Positions 11,201 to 23,500 of a stretch of 64,000 bases of DNA are shown piece by piece; positions within the stretch are counted from its first letter, which is position 1; each line of letters begins with the position of its first letter. Origin of the DNA: Haematococcus lacustris (Eukaryota; Chlorophyta; Chlorophyceae; Chlamydomonadales; Haematococcaceae). Location: contig JASKMD010000006.1 in the NCBI GenBank assembly GCA_030144725.1, positions 6,327,360 to 6,391,359 of the forward strand, given 5' to 3'. The translations under genes and the position numbers were made by a program. The notes beneath the pieces were generated by a model. That model did no database searches. It had not been told where the DNA came from and saw nothing but the letters and a program-made list of their open reading frames with translations.

Positions 11201-14200
11201 GCCTTGAGGCAGCTGGCAAGATGTTCGAGCGCGCACAGCTGTTGGCCACCCTGTATGTGAGTACTGCAATGACGCTTGACTCAATTCGTTGAGGGTGACC
11301 CGCTAGCTTGCTAGAAGGTCAGGCGGCTGCATACCTCATTGCTAGGCTCATTGTGCCCTACCTATCACACCTCACAGGTAAACTATGGCGTGCTTCAAGG
11401 TGTAGCTCTCATCATGCTGCTATTTCATGGCATCCAATACATCTCCTTCCAACCTCGGCTGGCCCTCATTGCCCGGACGCTGGTGAGTCGGCTGGATCTT
11501 GTTGCCTTGCAGCAAAAGTAGATCATTGGTAGTTGTCGTGCCATGCTGATCGTGGTTGCCTGGCCCTGTTCCACACGCACCCAGCCTTCACCATGGCTTC
11601 CTCCCTAACAGGTACACGATACACATGGCCATGTATGTTTAGAGCCCAGCTGCTCCGGCTCGGCGCCATCCCCAAGTGCAGACAATCAGGCCATTCTTTC
11701 ATTTTTTTATCACGTACCCACACTCCACCACGGAGCAGACGTGTGGTGTCATGCTTGTTCCTAAGCTGCAAGCAACAACCAGCTGCCTGACTTGACTCAG
11801 GATCATGCTAATTCGTGGCACCAACAGCGCAGGGCAGAAGCTGCCCGTTCTATGCGGACAGAGCTTGCATGCCCATGTATCCTATGCAGGGGGCCATGCT
11901 CATGGACATGGCGCACTTCATGGCTGTCTACCTAGGCCTGCTGGTGCTGACTGCCATGGTAAGGGTTATTCTGCCGCCCACCTCGCAGCCCACAACCTAA
12001 CCTACCAAGACCTGTGCAGGCTGCCGTCCCATCCTTCACAGTTTGAATATCATTTAATGTCTAAAAGTGTGTCTTGTCTCATCTTGTATTGTCCTATTGT
12101 TATTGCTGGTGCAGGCGTTGGTACTGGCGTTTGGGTGCAGAGTGGGTTTGGTCAAAGACCTCGGCGAGGCTCTCAACCTCTGCTTGCAGTACACCATGCT
12201 GTCAGATCCAACAGGCGAGATTCTTTTTAAGGTAGGTGATGTGCGGAACCAAATCACCATCATCATCATACAAACGGCATTTGCTGAAGTGCAGTCCAAT
12301 TGGACACCACCGTTGTTTCTGCAGCACATGAATGCAAAGAACTAAGACTGCACCAATACAGGGTCGCTTAATGCGGGCTTTCCAGGCCTAGCGGTCCTGG
12401 CATAAACTATACCACCCATTGCCTGCTAGGCCAACAGCCTGCACTGCTGCCTGGGCCACAAGGCTTCAGGTCAGGTGCACTCCGCCCTCAGGCTTGCGTT
12501 GTACCCTGGCTGTTGGGGACATGGAACATGGGGCCGGGCCATGCTCCTTGGCTGCTGCGGGGCCCGCAGCTTTGAGGAGCTGCGCTGTGTTGAGTTGCTG
12601 TGTTGTTCAGTGTGTGGGTAATGCTACTGCTGATGCTGATGCAGCCCTAGTTATAGGTGCTTGCCCATGCTGCTGTGGCAAACCCAGCTGGGGCAGGGCT
12701 GGTCTCCCTCCTATGGCGGCCTCAGCTGTGGGTAATGTTAGGGTTGGGTCTGGGGACAGTGTCAATGATGAAATCAGGTCGGCAGCTATGGTGGCAAGCA
12801 CAGTTAAGGTGGTTTCAAATGTCTCACCACTGCCCCTTCCTCCACACCTGTTGGAATGCTGCCGTCTGCCCGCCGAGCTGCTGGTAGGCTGTGTTTACGG
12901 CTGCTGCAGAGTGCAGTTGCACTCTCTCTTTGGACAAGCTGTCCATGTCCAGCTGGGGTTGCTGGGATATGTGCTGTGTGTTACTGCAAGTCAGCCGGGG
13001 TCACCGTGGTTGTGGCTGACAGCACATGATTCCCCTACTATGGCGTAGAGGCTGTGTTATCTGTTATCCAAACTGTTTGGTTAACAACTGTGTGGTTAAC
13101 AGCATGTGGCCACACTCTGCAGTCTAGCATTGAGCTGCGAACGGCACAGGCTGTTGGCTGCCACTGCCCCGTGTACAGTCATTGCAAAGGCGGTGCTGGC
13201 CATTGCGGCTAGGCTGACAGGTCCACAGCTGGCTTGCCTGGTGGGCGGGACCCCAACCCAGGGGGGCTGTTAGAGCAGTGGGGTGCCAAAGCTGCCTCTG
13301 GCTGGGTCCAGGCTGCTGTGTCAGTCACCACCAAGCATAAATTAATTATATGACGGTGTTTTGTAAGGCTGTATGAGGCAGGGTTCCGTGCGCCTTTATC
13401 TGTGTCTACTTATATTATTTTGTAGTCTCCCCTTTTGTAGTAAGATTTTATTCCCAAGTCATATGTGGCCAAAGTACGTCTAAAGTTGGTTATGAGAACG
13501 TCTTCGTGCATAGCAACAATCAAGCCTCCCACCCCATTAATCTCGCATCCAACTCATATGATCCACATGGGCACTGAACCTCGCTCATAAAGTCGTGATC
13601 CTCCTGCCACTGCTGGCAGTAGCAGCATATCTCATCATCTGCCTCGCAGCATTCAAACTTGCGTGCTCCTGCAGCCACCCATGTTGCTGCCTTGGCCAAA
13701 GCAAGCACCCCGCCTTGGCTGGCTGCCCGTGTATGACCAGCCGCCTCCCCCAGCCTGCCAGCCTGGTTGCCACCCTTGTCTGTCCTGTGACCCCAGCCTC
13801 TGCCCCAGCCTGGCCCACCTCCCTCGGCCTTGCCCGGGTCAAAGCAGCTACCCTGGTTGCCACCCCGGCCTGGCCCGCTGCCCCAGCCTTTGCTCCAGCC
13901 TGGCCCGCCTCCCCCTCGTTGCTGCTGCTGCTACTGCTGCTACTGCTGCTTCCACTGCTGCTACTGCTGCTTCCACTGCTGACGTTGTCTCTGCCATTGA
14001 TGTCGTTGATGTCGCTGATGTCGTTGCTGCTGGTGATGCGCAATCGCACTTGCTTGCGTTGGAGGTAGGAGGTGTGCTGGGCGATGCAGCAGGGTTGCGG
14101 CCTGGAGAAGGCCCAAAGTTAGATAGCTTGCGAGGTCTCCCAGGTAGTCGCTTCTCAATCACTGCCGCTTGACTATTGAGAGACGTTTGGAAGCGTCGTC

Positions 14201-17200
14201 CATCATACATAAGGAGCTCGCGGCACTGATGCCCCAGACCACAAACTAGTTCATTGCTGGCGCTTTCGTCAAGGTCAACCAATTGTTTGACTACTTCCTG
14301 AAGGACAAAAAAATTAAACTGTTTACTCTTTCCTGGTCTCTTGAAGGACACGAGACGATGCGTGATAGGGAATCAAAAGGGATGTATTTACCTTATCATG
14401 TTACAAGTGACATTCAGTTAACTTTATTGCTGTTAATGCTCTCTGTCTGCCTGTCTGTGTGCAGGCCATGCTAGCCCCAGAGGTGTTGTCCTCACTGTCA
14501 TGGGCAGAGGTGGCGCTCGGCATCAGCCTGCGCTACCTGGTCCCCTTGCTGCTGCACTTCACCCTGGTGGCCGGCTTTTTCCTGGCCATCATCCTAAACC
14601 CTTACTCTCGGCTGCGTATGCTGGCAAGCAAAGATCCGGGCGTGCCCCAGGTGAGCTCCCATGCATTTGTTCTGCATGGACAGCATGCAGCATGCTGCAT
14701 GCAGCTCACAGCCGTCATCCAGACTTTTTTCACACGGGGTAATACCCTACCCCAAACACAGCCACACACAAGAACACAGGCCTGTCTTGGGGTAAAGAGA
14801 TGCCCTACATGCCTTTGCATGCAGCCGTCTATTCCCTGCTGTACATCAGGGAATACCTTGCAGCAGAGGGGCCTTCTAGCCCCCTCGTCCCTCACTAGGG
14901 CCTCCCATAATCTGCATGAGGGATCTGCATGCAGCTGGGGTACCCATGTACTGCTGAAGTGCAAGTGTGGCACCCTGTCCTTTGCAGGACGTCAGCCGCA
15001 TGTGGCGGTGGCAACTGCAGCGCATGGGACCGGCAAAAGCCCCTCCGAACCATCACATCGACAAGATCATCGACTTGTGCCTGCTGCTGCAACCGGTGCG
15101 GTCATGGGTTGTGTGACCTCTGAAGTCTACACACAACAGTCACACCCACCAGGCCCTTGTCTAGGTATGCCAACCGGACTGTAGCCGCACTGCTGTCCGT
15201 GTTTGCTGTGGCCCAAGCTGCTGTTTATGAAGAGCCTTGTGGCATGGCTAAGCTGATGTCAAGCTGGGTCAGCATGGATGCTGGAGCCATGCAATATGGA
15301 GAATGGAGAACCATGCAGCATGGAAGCCATGAAGTCATACAGCAGGTATACTGTGGTTGTCTGGGCCATGCTACGCAGGTTGGCCTCGTCCAGCGGCTGC
15401 GGTCCATCATGGTCATGTCTCGCTCCAACATGCGCAGCTTCATGCAGGGCCCAGGCTCAACGCCGGCACCCCAGGCGCTGCTCTCCAGTCTGCCACAACA
15501 CGGGACGCTGCGCCTAGAGAGTTTGAACCTGCAGATGCCATCCTGGTCTGGCGCCTCCTTCATGCGAAACTCGACAGACCCCTTACACGACCAGCTCGCG
15601 AGCCTGCGGGCAGGCAGCAGCCGGCTGGAACACCTTCCGAGCGTGGTGAGTGATGAGTAGGGAGGCTCGGTTGGCTTCCTTCTGCTCACTAGGCCCTGGG
15701 CATGCGCGCAATGAGGTGCATGCAGTTGCCGGGCAACAATAGTACACACATCACAGGCTTTGAGCTGGTTCCGACTATTCCAGGCACCTTCCGGTTTTCA
15801 CGGCTCCTTTTCGCGGCTATTTTTCACGGCTCAATTTCACAGCACTTTTTTGCGGCTCAATTTTATGGCTCGATCACGTTCAAGCTCAGTGTGTAGGATG
15901 CACCTGCGCTTCCCCATGCCAGCTTAGATTGTCTGCCTTGTGCTGGCAGCAGCATAGCTGCCCCCCTTAGCCTTGCAGCCACATAGCCACAGGGGCCAAT
16001 GGTTGTGATGGTTGCTGATGTTGTGTCACAGCCACGCTGTGTGCTTGTTGCCCGCAGCTAGCCTCACTGGCTCGCCAGCCTCTAACAATCAGTCGCCGGT
16101 CACACCTGGCGGCGGCAGCCGGCATACAGCAGTCCAGCATGTCCGGGGCGCAATCCCTCACGCCACCATCTGGCAGGTGGCAGCTATCGGAGGACAGCTG
16201 TGACCCCATCCCCGCCGGCAGCTTGACCCCTGGGAATGCCAGCCTGTCCTCCAACATGGCACGCCCTACGAAGTCGGCGGGTGGTGCCCTGCCGCCCGTG
16301 GACACAGTCGGGTGGCTGGGTAGCAGGACTGCTCTGACACCCAGCGCCAGCATTTTCATAAAGCGTCATGCCAGTCTGACGGACCTCGGACCTCGACTCA
16401 AATCGGCCACTGAGCGGCCGCTGACTTCCCCGTACAACACGGAGGGCATCATGGTGGCTCGCACTGCCAGCGTCACCACAGTCCCATCCCTGTTCCAACG
16501 CCGCACCGCGTTCGCCCACAGCACCAAGGTGCACCCTGTGCTGGGGCCCCGCTATGGCGCCGGCGATGACAGCCTCCCTGCTTCATCAGGGAGCATGGCA
16601 GCCTGGCCAGCCATGCCTCGCTTCAGCGCCAACTTCAAACCTGCCCTGCTCAAACAGCCCAGCCTCAGTGTTGCTGCTCATGAGCAGGAGGCCAGCCCTG
16701 TGGCCAAGGACCTGCCGCCGCCACCGCCTCCACCCTCAATGCCACCAACATCAGGCACCTTCGCTTTGAAGGACCACAAGCCAAGCAGCAAGCAGCTGGC
16801 GCAGGGACCAGTGCTGCTCCGCCAGTCGTCAGCTGCCCTTGCTCCTGTTCCACGCTTTCCAATGTGGCACAGCACCTCCCGCACCCTACGCCGCACTGTC
16901 AGCACCACAGCTTTCAACCCCACCCACACCCAGCAGCAGCCGCCGCCGCAGCAGCAGCAGCAGGCGATGGCTGACGAGGATGAGACAGAGCTGATGTGCA
17001 GCCAGCCACACCCTAAGGTGGGCAGCATGGCAGGGGTCAAAACCCTGGGAGCCGCTGCCGCAGGCTCAGGGTCAGGCAGAGTGGAGGCCTGGCTGCCCCT
17101 GGCTCCTGTGCAGGGCGAAGACCAGGCCCACTATGATGAAGCCGGCAAGGAGCACACCCCCTTGCTGCCCCACTTTGATTTGGAGTGCGGGGCGAGGGAG

Positions 17201-19339
17201 GAGCCGGGGGTGGTGGAGGCTGATGAGCAGGCAGAGTTTAAGGCGGGCGGCTCCGCAGGGGCAAGGGAAGAGCAGCCTTGCAGAGGCACTGAGCTGCCCA
17301 TGGGTGGATTGGCATCAAAGAGCAGCGGCAGCAGCAGTCAGCACACAATGCAGACAGGGGACGCTGCAGCCAGCACTGCTGTACCTACCTTGGCTGTCAG
17401 CAGTGGCAACACTCCCAGCAATGACGTCAAGCTGCCTGCCTTTGCTGTCAAGAAGCGCGTCGCGCGGCGCAACATCAGCTTCTTGATGGATGTGCAGGCT
17501 GAAGTTCCAAGACCCCTTCCAAAGCACAACAGCCTGCCATTGCAGGGGCTGTCCCCAGCGAGCTTGCCTTCCACCCCTCGCATGGGGTTGAGCTCCAGCA
17601 GGAGCCTCTCGCCGGCCCTGGAAGCCCCTGAGGTCGCTGTCTCTACTCCTGGCAAGAGCGTCGACACATTCGCTACTGCAGCCTACCGCAGCCCTGAGCC
17701 CAGTCCTGCCGAAGGCGTAGGGTCCGCAGCCAGCATCGTCAGCAGGATAGCAGCTACATACGAGCAAGGTTCCAGCTCAGCGAACACTGCGAGGGGTGTA
17801 GAGTGTGACGCCGTGCTGCCCAGTCGCACCGCTTCTCTCACTGCTCGTAAAAGCATCTTGAAGCGCACCAGCTGCAGCAATGTAGGCTTCAACGCCACTG
17901 CCTCAAGTCCGCGGGCCAGCCCGGAGCTTGACCCGGCCACATCCATTCCCCTCGATGTAGCCAATGAGGTGGCTGTGCTTGCAGCCAATAAGATGCCGGG
18001 CCTGTCAGGTGGGACGTCTGCCCTCAGCGCTACACCACGCAGCCCTGGCCCCACCGCCGCAGGCAGCCCTGCGCAACAGCTGCTGCCACGCACGCTTGCG
18101 CTCTCTGAGCAGCTCGCCGCTGCTGTGGCTGTGATCGCGGAAGCCAGCCGCGAAACGGATGCCATGTGCCGAGTTATGGAGGCAGCAATCCTGCAGCGCA
18201 TGCAGGCACCAAGTCCCCCGCACGTGCCACTGCTTGATCCGCCCAATGCGCTGCCCGACAGCGGTGAGCCATCTCAGCTCGCCAACTTCGTCACCCCGCA
18301 CGGCCGCACTGCATCTCCCGACTTTGGAGCGCGCGGTTCCGGCCCATGGGCTGTGAAGACAGCGGAGGAAAGAGTCCCTTCACGGCCTATGTCCGCGCCC
18401 ATCAACGAGCACCACGACAGTCCTAGCCCCAGGTCACTCTTGGGATCTTCCGGGGGCCTGGTCTGGGGGCTGTCCTCTGTCCAGGAGGGCCAAGGCGAGT
18501 CAGACCAAGCCAACAGCTCCAACCTCGCGACCTTACCATCCCAGCAGCCTCCCCCATTGCCAAGCACAGACTCGGCCACATCGCCACCAGCCCGGCACAT
18601 CGCCCAGCAGCTGTCCCAGAACTTCAAAGGCCTTCTGAGCAGCGCTGTGATGCGGAGGGGCCTGACTCAAAGCCGCAGCTTGGGCCGGGCGCAGCGGGAC
18701 CCCTCACTGCTAAGCACCTCAGCCACGGAGCCCCTTGTTGTCTCCAGGCTGCAGCAAATGGCACCACACCTCAGCAGCCTGGCAGGCCAGCCTCCTCCTC
18801 CCCCTCCTCCCCCTCCTCCCAAGGGGCTGGGCACCGGCAGCGGCTTGAGTTTGCGCAGCAGGATCTCCAGGCAACCAAGCAGCCGGGCAGCTGGTGGGCA
18901 GGGAAGCTCGGTGGCAGTACATCTGCCAAGTCTAGATGGCCCAGGTGGTGCAATAGCGACTGAGGTGCCTAGCGACCCTGAGGAGGCTCTTGCTGCTATG
19001 CGTAATGGCTTGCTGCCAAGCTGGGCTGAAAAACTGCTGGACGCTGCAGTCACCCCACCCGAGCCTGGTGCTGTGCCAGAGGCAGGGAGGGGTGCTGCAG
19101 CCGGCACTGTGGCAGTTGGCTCTTTGGCAGCAAGGCTGGTAAGCAAAGGACAGGAGCAGGCGGCAGGAGGGGCTGTGGCAGGGAGGGTGGCAGCAGCCAA
19201 CAGCCCCATACGCGTTCACAGAAGGCAGGCACAGGCAGTGGCTAGAGAGCAGCAGCAGGCAGCCAGCGCACACAGCACCAAACGGCAGCGCCCCATGCAG
19301 TCCGTGGGCTTTGTGGCACCACCTGCTGCGGCACCATAG
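2241..19339 (+). CDS. Polycystin (PKD/TRPP-like) cation channel, at least 25 exons, 5' end not found
   Basis: Membrane cation channel of the polycystin family; in flagellate algae relatives act in cilia or the plasma membrane (family knowledge). Exons: 2241-2323, 2417-2570, 2761-2849, 3003-3093, 3172-3327, 3573-3699, 3846-4145, 4354-4908, 5100-5234, 5457-5845, 6256-6496, 6841-6998, 7632-7770, 8152-8220, 9920-9998, 10463-10548, 10715-10941, 11049-11256, 11378-11482, 11890-11958, 12115-12231, 14465-14650, 14988-15095, 15379-15645, 16058-19339. Phases agree at every junction except exon 3 to 4, where a small exon is probably missing. About 2,470 residues are visible. The N-terminal exons encode extracellular modules (CPPDGCYSSDTGCAAHRVG; VVSPCSTDEFYCNGVC) rich in Asn-X-Ser/Thr. 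Exons 16-22 hold the channel: hydrophobic helices LVLVAMYLSLVAT and LCAVMISAIAVYYAF, the signature GIQYISFQPRLALIARTL, a pore-like segment LGEALNLCLQYTMLSDPTG, and the last helix LLLHFTLVAGFFLAIILNP. The intron after exon 9 has a GC donor. The start is unknown. Confidence 0.87.
8449..9700 (-). mobile_element. Fanzor (eukaryotic TnpB) element remnant in channel-gene intron
   Basis: The 1.7-kb intron between 8220 and 9920 contains an antisense insertion. Bases 8452-8978 repeat 1-525. Bases 9545-9650 resemble bases 200-310 (shared words such as GAGCCTTGACAGC), so a second, diverged piece of the same family seems to abut. I found no terminal inverted repeats or target-site duplication, so the limits are approximate. 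Confidence 0.6.
8951..9433 (-). pseudogene. C-terminal fragment of Fanzor/TnpB-like RNA-guided nuclease
   Basis: A 160-residue minus-strand ORF carries the C-terminal part of a Fanzor protein. It contains the RuvC-III-type motif DRDCNAALNLQRAGESKWRP, a Cys pair (QPCE and MWCP) in the position of the TnpB zinc finger, and the algal tail motifs GKEYPALGYKK and RDRAPKA. Full-length family members run to several hundred residues. Here the N-terminal domains with the RuvC-I Asp and RuvC-II Glu are missing and the frame upstream of 9433 is closed, so it cannot be a working nuclease. It lies antisense in an intron of the polycystin gene. The family assignment rests on remembered motifs of algal Fanzor proteins. 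Confidence 0.75.
12361..13340. repeat. Inserted repeat-derived sequence in a 2.2-kb channel-gene intron
   Basis: The intron 12232-14464 is much longer than its neighbours. Its first half contains 13018-13079, a nearly exact copy of 309-371 and 8760-8822 from the Fanzor-associated repeat. The rest (12400-13010) shows short minus-strand open stretches but no recognisable protein. I read it as degenerate mobile DNA. Confidence 0.5.
13520..14351 (-). CDS. Nested antisense ORF with AT-hook-like motif and Cys-rich C-terminus
   Basis: I do not recognise this family. The frame is open on the minus strand from 14351 to 13848. It encodes a leading helical part (VVKQLVDLDESASNELV), then CRELLMYDGRRFQTSLNSQ, then LPGRPRKL, which resembles an AT-hook, followed by a Ser/Ala-rich run from GTT/GCT repeats. 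A second open block, 13708-13520, ends in a Cys-rich segment with CCEADDEICCYC and VQCPCGSYE and a stop at 13520. The blocks could be joined by splicing. DNA-binding-like plus zinc-binding-like parts inside another gene's intron suggest a mobile-element protein, but this is inference. It could also be a host gene nested in the intron. Confidence 0.4.
15780..15885. repeat. Degenerate short tandem repeat in channel-gene intron
   Basis: Units of about 13-17 bases built on TTTTCACGGCTC or TTTTGCGGCTCAA recur five or six times with variation, in the intron before the last exon (15646-16057). No coding meaning is seen. Confidence 0.55.
16058..19339 (+). other. Last exon of channel gene: 1,094-codon low-complexity cytoplasmic tail
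   Basis: A single intron-free exon of 3,282 bases continues in frame from the channel core (acceptor CCCGCAG at 16051-16057). The product is rich in Pro, Ser, Ala, Gln and Gly, with polyproline runs near 16715 and 18790 and a poly-Gln patch near 16935. Short basic-Ser motifs recur: SRTASL, RTASVTTV, RRNISF, RSRISRQPS. Several fit the R-x-x-S/T pattern of basophilic kinases. I see no folded domain, EF hand or clear coiled coil. The absence of stops over 1,094 codons supports real coding. Confidence 0.85.
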
Positions 19340-20057
19340 AAAGGTGAAGGTTTGTGTCAGGTCTTGCACAAGGCCATGCAAGGCGTTTAGGGCATCTCCT
19401 CCTACCTTGACTGATCCTTGGCTGGTGGGGCCACTGGCTGCTGGCCTTAGCTTTTGCCTTCCAATGAGGTCATGTAGGGCCCATGCCTGGATTTGCACCA
19501 GCAGTACCTGGTCATGGAGGAGCGTGGCATGGGGGACGCATGGGGGATTGCTAGGCGCCATGGCGGGAGGCCTTGCCTGGCACCAGCATCAGCTTTGTTA
19601 GTGGGGGACATGGAGAGGGGTTCATAGGGGGTGGGGTCAGGGCCTCGTGAAGGCACTGTGGCCCAGGTACCCCACTCATAAAGCTCGCAGCACCTCCTGT
19701 GCACTTCTGTCAATGGCATGCTGCATGCAATGCATCCTTGAGGAATGGACCATGTGTTTTGCACGTCATGGGCTGTTGAGCACCGCAATGCAATGCATGC
19801 AATTAGAGCAGGAAGGAAGAAACGGGGTTCTGGGGCACATTTATTAGAGCCTTGCTTTGAGCACTGTTGAACACGGGGAAAACCTATTTGGGTTGGCCGC
19901 CCAGCCAGCAGCATTGCAATATGAACCCACACATAAAAATCGGGGTGGGCAGGGGATACTGTGCTTCATCTGAACTGTGATTGCTAGTAGCTTTTGCTAC
20001 ATTTTGCAATGGCGTCCATAAGGCACGATGTTTTAACTGTCACTTTTGCATGGCATT

Positions 20058-20117
20058 TGTAAGACTTTAGGATGTAGCATGTAATAAAGGCGGCGTTGTA
20101 AAGTATGCAATTTGTAA
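20058..20117 (+). terminator. Cluster of TGTAA polyadenylation signals for the channel gene
   Basis: Four TGTAA words occur at 20058-20062, 20080-20084, 20097-20101 and 20113-20117, about 720-780 bases after the stop at 19339. TGTAA is the usual signal in Chlamydomonadales. Which of the four is used cannot be told. Confidence 0.55.
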
Positions 20118-20592
20118 GTACTGCGCTCCCGCGACCTCACTGTCCTTACTATGTAAAACTAGTAATGTAATAAGGTAAGTAATCAATGTCATGCATTGGT
20201 GGCCTACACTGCCTTAAGCCGTTAGGCTGCTTGGCCGCCGCAGGGGCAGGGGCAGGGACAGAGTGAAGTCTGCCTCTCCCAAGACGGCTTGCAAGTGAGC
20301 TAGTATTTGTTTGTTCACCATCAACCATACAATGTGTCAGCATGCCATGCACATGTTTGTAGTCTTGAGGCTTTTGTAATGCCCCACAACCTTGGTAGGA
20401 GGAGGGCGGCCAAGCAGCTTGACGGCTACTGTCTGAAGCGGTGTTCACAATCACGACTCATGCTGTAGCACCCTTTTAACAGAATTTAAAAATGGATGGG
20501 AACATGCAAATATCATTGCCACAATCTCATGTGCACGATTGCACCTCCGCACCGCCCTGTGCCTCGCTGAAGTGTCGGAGAGGCGCGACCGC
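20118..20592. other. Convergent intergenic stretch, no gene seen
   Basis: The stretch lies between the 3' ends of the channel gene (plus) and HBS1 (minus). I see no ORF with coding character. The 3' UTR of HBS1 should lie here, but I found no TTACA (TGTAA on the minus strand). Confidence 0.5.
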
Positions 20593-23500
20593 TCAGGCTA
20601 AGAGTTGCGTAATGATCCCTACGGCTAGGGTATGCCCACCATCTCTGATAGCTATTCGGCCGAGTGCCTTGAGGTCGCTGTACTCCTCGACTGGCATGCC
20701 GCGCTGCGCTGTGAGCTCCACCATTGCTGTCTGACCCTGGAGGAGGCACCTGCGTTCGAGAGCAGTGCAGATGGTGTTGGTGGTGATCCCCCACCCCCAC
20801 TGCCCTAACCCCACTGCCCCGCCCCACACCGCCCCGCCCTAGTCAGCCAGCTGTTGCTGCCTATGTTGTGTGCGGCGTGCCTAGCTGCCCTGCCTGCCCC
20901 TCCTCCCTCCCACCTGGGTCTCTGCTTGACCACCTCCCCAGTACGTGCGTTCAGGGTGCTGATCAGGGCGCTGATGACACCCGGCTCGCGTGCAATGTGG
21001 GCATGCAGCGTGATGGAGGCACCCTTGAGGAGGGGCACGGCCACATCCAGGACCAGGACACGGGCTTGAAACTGCGGCAACAAGGGGCATGGTGTTGAGC
21101 AAGGTTGTGCCTGCCTTGACAGCAGCAATGGGGGGAGGGGGAGGGGGAGGGGGAGGGGGAGGGGGAGGGGGAGGGGGAGGGGGAGGGGGAGGGGGAGGGG
21201 GAGGGGGAGGGGGAGGGGGAGGGGTTAAGGTGCTGCACGCCATCACGTCTCTAGCCTTTCTAGAAAGCCTCCCAACATGCATGGCTGCACCCATGTAGCA
21301 TGACCTGCATGCACTGCATTGTGGTGTGCATGCTGCTGCTGCTGCTGCTGCTGCTGGGGTGTGGGGCAGGTCGGCTGACCTTTGTGGCTAGGGGTACGGG
21401 CCAGTCAGGGTGACACAGGGTGCTGCCGCCAGGCACGCGGTCCAGGTTCAAGCCCGTCACAGCCAGCTCCACTGCATCACCGGCACGGGCTAAGGTGGCG
21501 GGCTGCAGGGGCAGGGGCACTCTCATCATAGGCTGCAGAGGCAGAGGTGTCCATCACCACCACCGCCACCACCAGCACCTTCACCCCCACATCCACACCC
21601 ACCCACACTACCTACCGCACCCCATCACGACCCACCCCCCCTCCCCCACCCCTCCCACCACCACTACCCCCATCCCCACCATCCCCACCATCCCCAGCCC
21701 ACGCCTGCTCATTGCAGGTGTGCAGCATGGACCCCCACTGCTGCCCTGCGCCTTCTGCTGCCCCGCCCCCATACCTTGCCATCCACCTCCAGGGTCCTGA
21801 CAGCTGCCTGGTGCTGACCCGGCTGCAGCAGCAGCTTGGTGCCGGGCCGCAGCGCACCCGCCTCAACCTTGCCTGACAGGACCAGGGCGCCGGCCTTGTT
21901 CTTGAACATGTCGGTGACGGGCAGCCGGAGCGGCTTGCCTGCAAGGGGACAAGCACAGCCCCTTGCTTTCTTCTCAACCGCAACCAGGGACTGACAGGGA
22001 GCCAAGATTGCAGCCAGAGCAAAGGCCACGGCCAGACTCAGCTACACGGCCACCTACTGCCCTCTCACCTCCTCATGGATATGCATAACCCTCCCCCTGA
22101 GACACACCCAACCCATCCCCTTCCCCACCTTACCCACCCTCTCACCCTGCACCCCCTCTTGCCCTCCGTCCTCCCGACCTTCTTACCCTTCCTCCTTCCA
22201 TCCGCCCTACCCCTTCATTGCTCCTAAACCTCTACTTACACCTCCCCACATCTTCCAACCGCACCCCACCCTCCATGCCCCTTCAACCCTTCACCCCTGG
22301 GACCCCCCCTCTGACCCCACCCCCCCCCACCCTACCCCCACCAACCTGTAAGCCGCTCCCTAGCCCTGAACCTGTCAATGGCCTGCACCAGCGTAGGCCC
22401 TTGCCACCAGGCCCCCAGGCCACTGCCCGCCGCCAGGCCCACCAGGTTGTCCCCGCTAGGCCCCACAGCAGGCAGCCACTGCACCTGCGCAGCACAGCTC
22501 GGGGCGCACTGGCTGAAGCAGCCTGGCTAGAGCAGCCTGGAAGCTCATATAGCAGGCGCCTTCGTGGTGAATGGAGGAGGGGCCAAGGGGGCTCTGGGAG
22601 GGTGAGGGTAGGTGCTGGGGAGGGTGTTGGCAGTGTAGCCTGCCGGAGGGTTGAGCACACTAGCTGGAGCCGCCTCCACTAGGCTGGATCAAGGCACCTC
22701 AGATGGTGGGCACCTTGGCGTTTACAGTCAGTAGTCGGGTTCACGTGCTGCTGCAGTGTGGCAGTGCTGCAGCAGCATGGCTGTTAAGACACTGGCGCCT
22801 CATACAGGGGGTCAGTGGTGCAGTCGTCAGCTTCATGCGCTGCAGCGATGCCAGTGGTGGGGCGATGGTGATGCTGGTGGTAATAACGCGGCTGTTGCGC
22901 AAGACACCCCACACAGAGGGCAGGCAGGCAGGGAGAAGCAGCAGCCAGCCACACAGACGGCGACCATGTGCGTTCATATGAGCCAGGCATACAAGTGATG
23001 CTGTGGCGGGGCTCTTGTTCATATTTACCACGCATACAGAGGCAGAGGCAGAGGCAGAGGCAGAGGCAGAGGCAGAGGCAGAGGCAGAGGCAGAGGCAGA
23101 GGCAGAGGCAGAGGCAGAGGCAGAGGCAGAGGCAGAGGCAGAGGCAGAGGCAGAGGCAGAGGCAGAGGCAGAGGCAGAGGCAGAGGCAGAGGCAGAGGCA
23201 GAGGCAGAGGCACATAGGGCATAGCCGGCAGTCAGCAACACAGAGAGTGAGAGTGTGGGCCCTATGTGTTTATGCAACTCAGGCGTACGAGGCTCTTCTG
23301 TCCAGAACATCATGCACAGAGAGCAGTAGGAGCAGCAGCAGCAGGCTGATGGCGAGGCTGCTGTCCAAAACACTGCAAGCCAGAGAGCGAGAGCAGCAGG
23401 CAGGCGTGGAGGTGGGGGGTTCCACTACGCTGGCCTGCCTGCTGCTCACCCTACCAGTCCTTGCTGCAGCAGAGGGCACAGGGCAGGTGAGGGGTGTGAG

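Noticed and set aside
18667..19209. Minus-strand ORFs under the last channel exon, up to 209 codons
   Set aside because: Antisense shadows of a GC-rich coding exon. They have no domain and no splice partners.
21547..22682. His/Thr/Pro-rich plus-strand ORFs
   Set aside because: C-rich intron sequence and antisense shadows of the HBS1 exons at 21938-21775 and 22484-22346.
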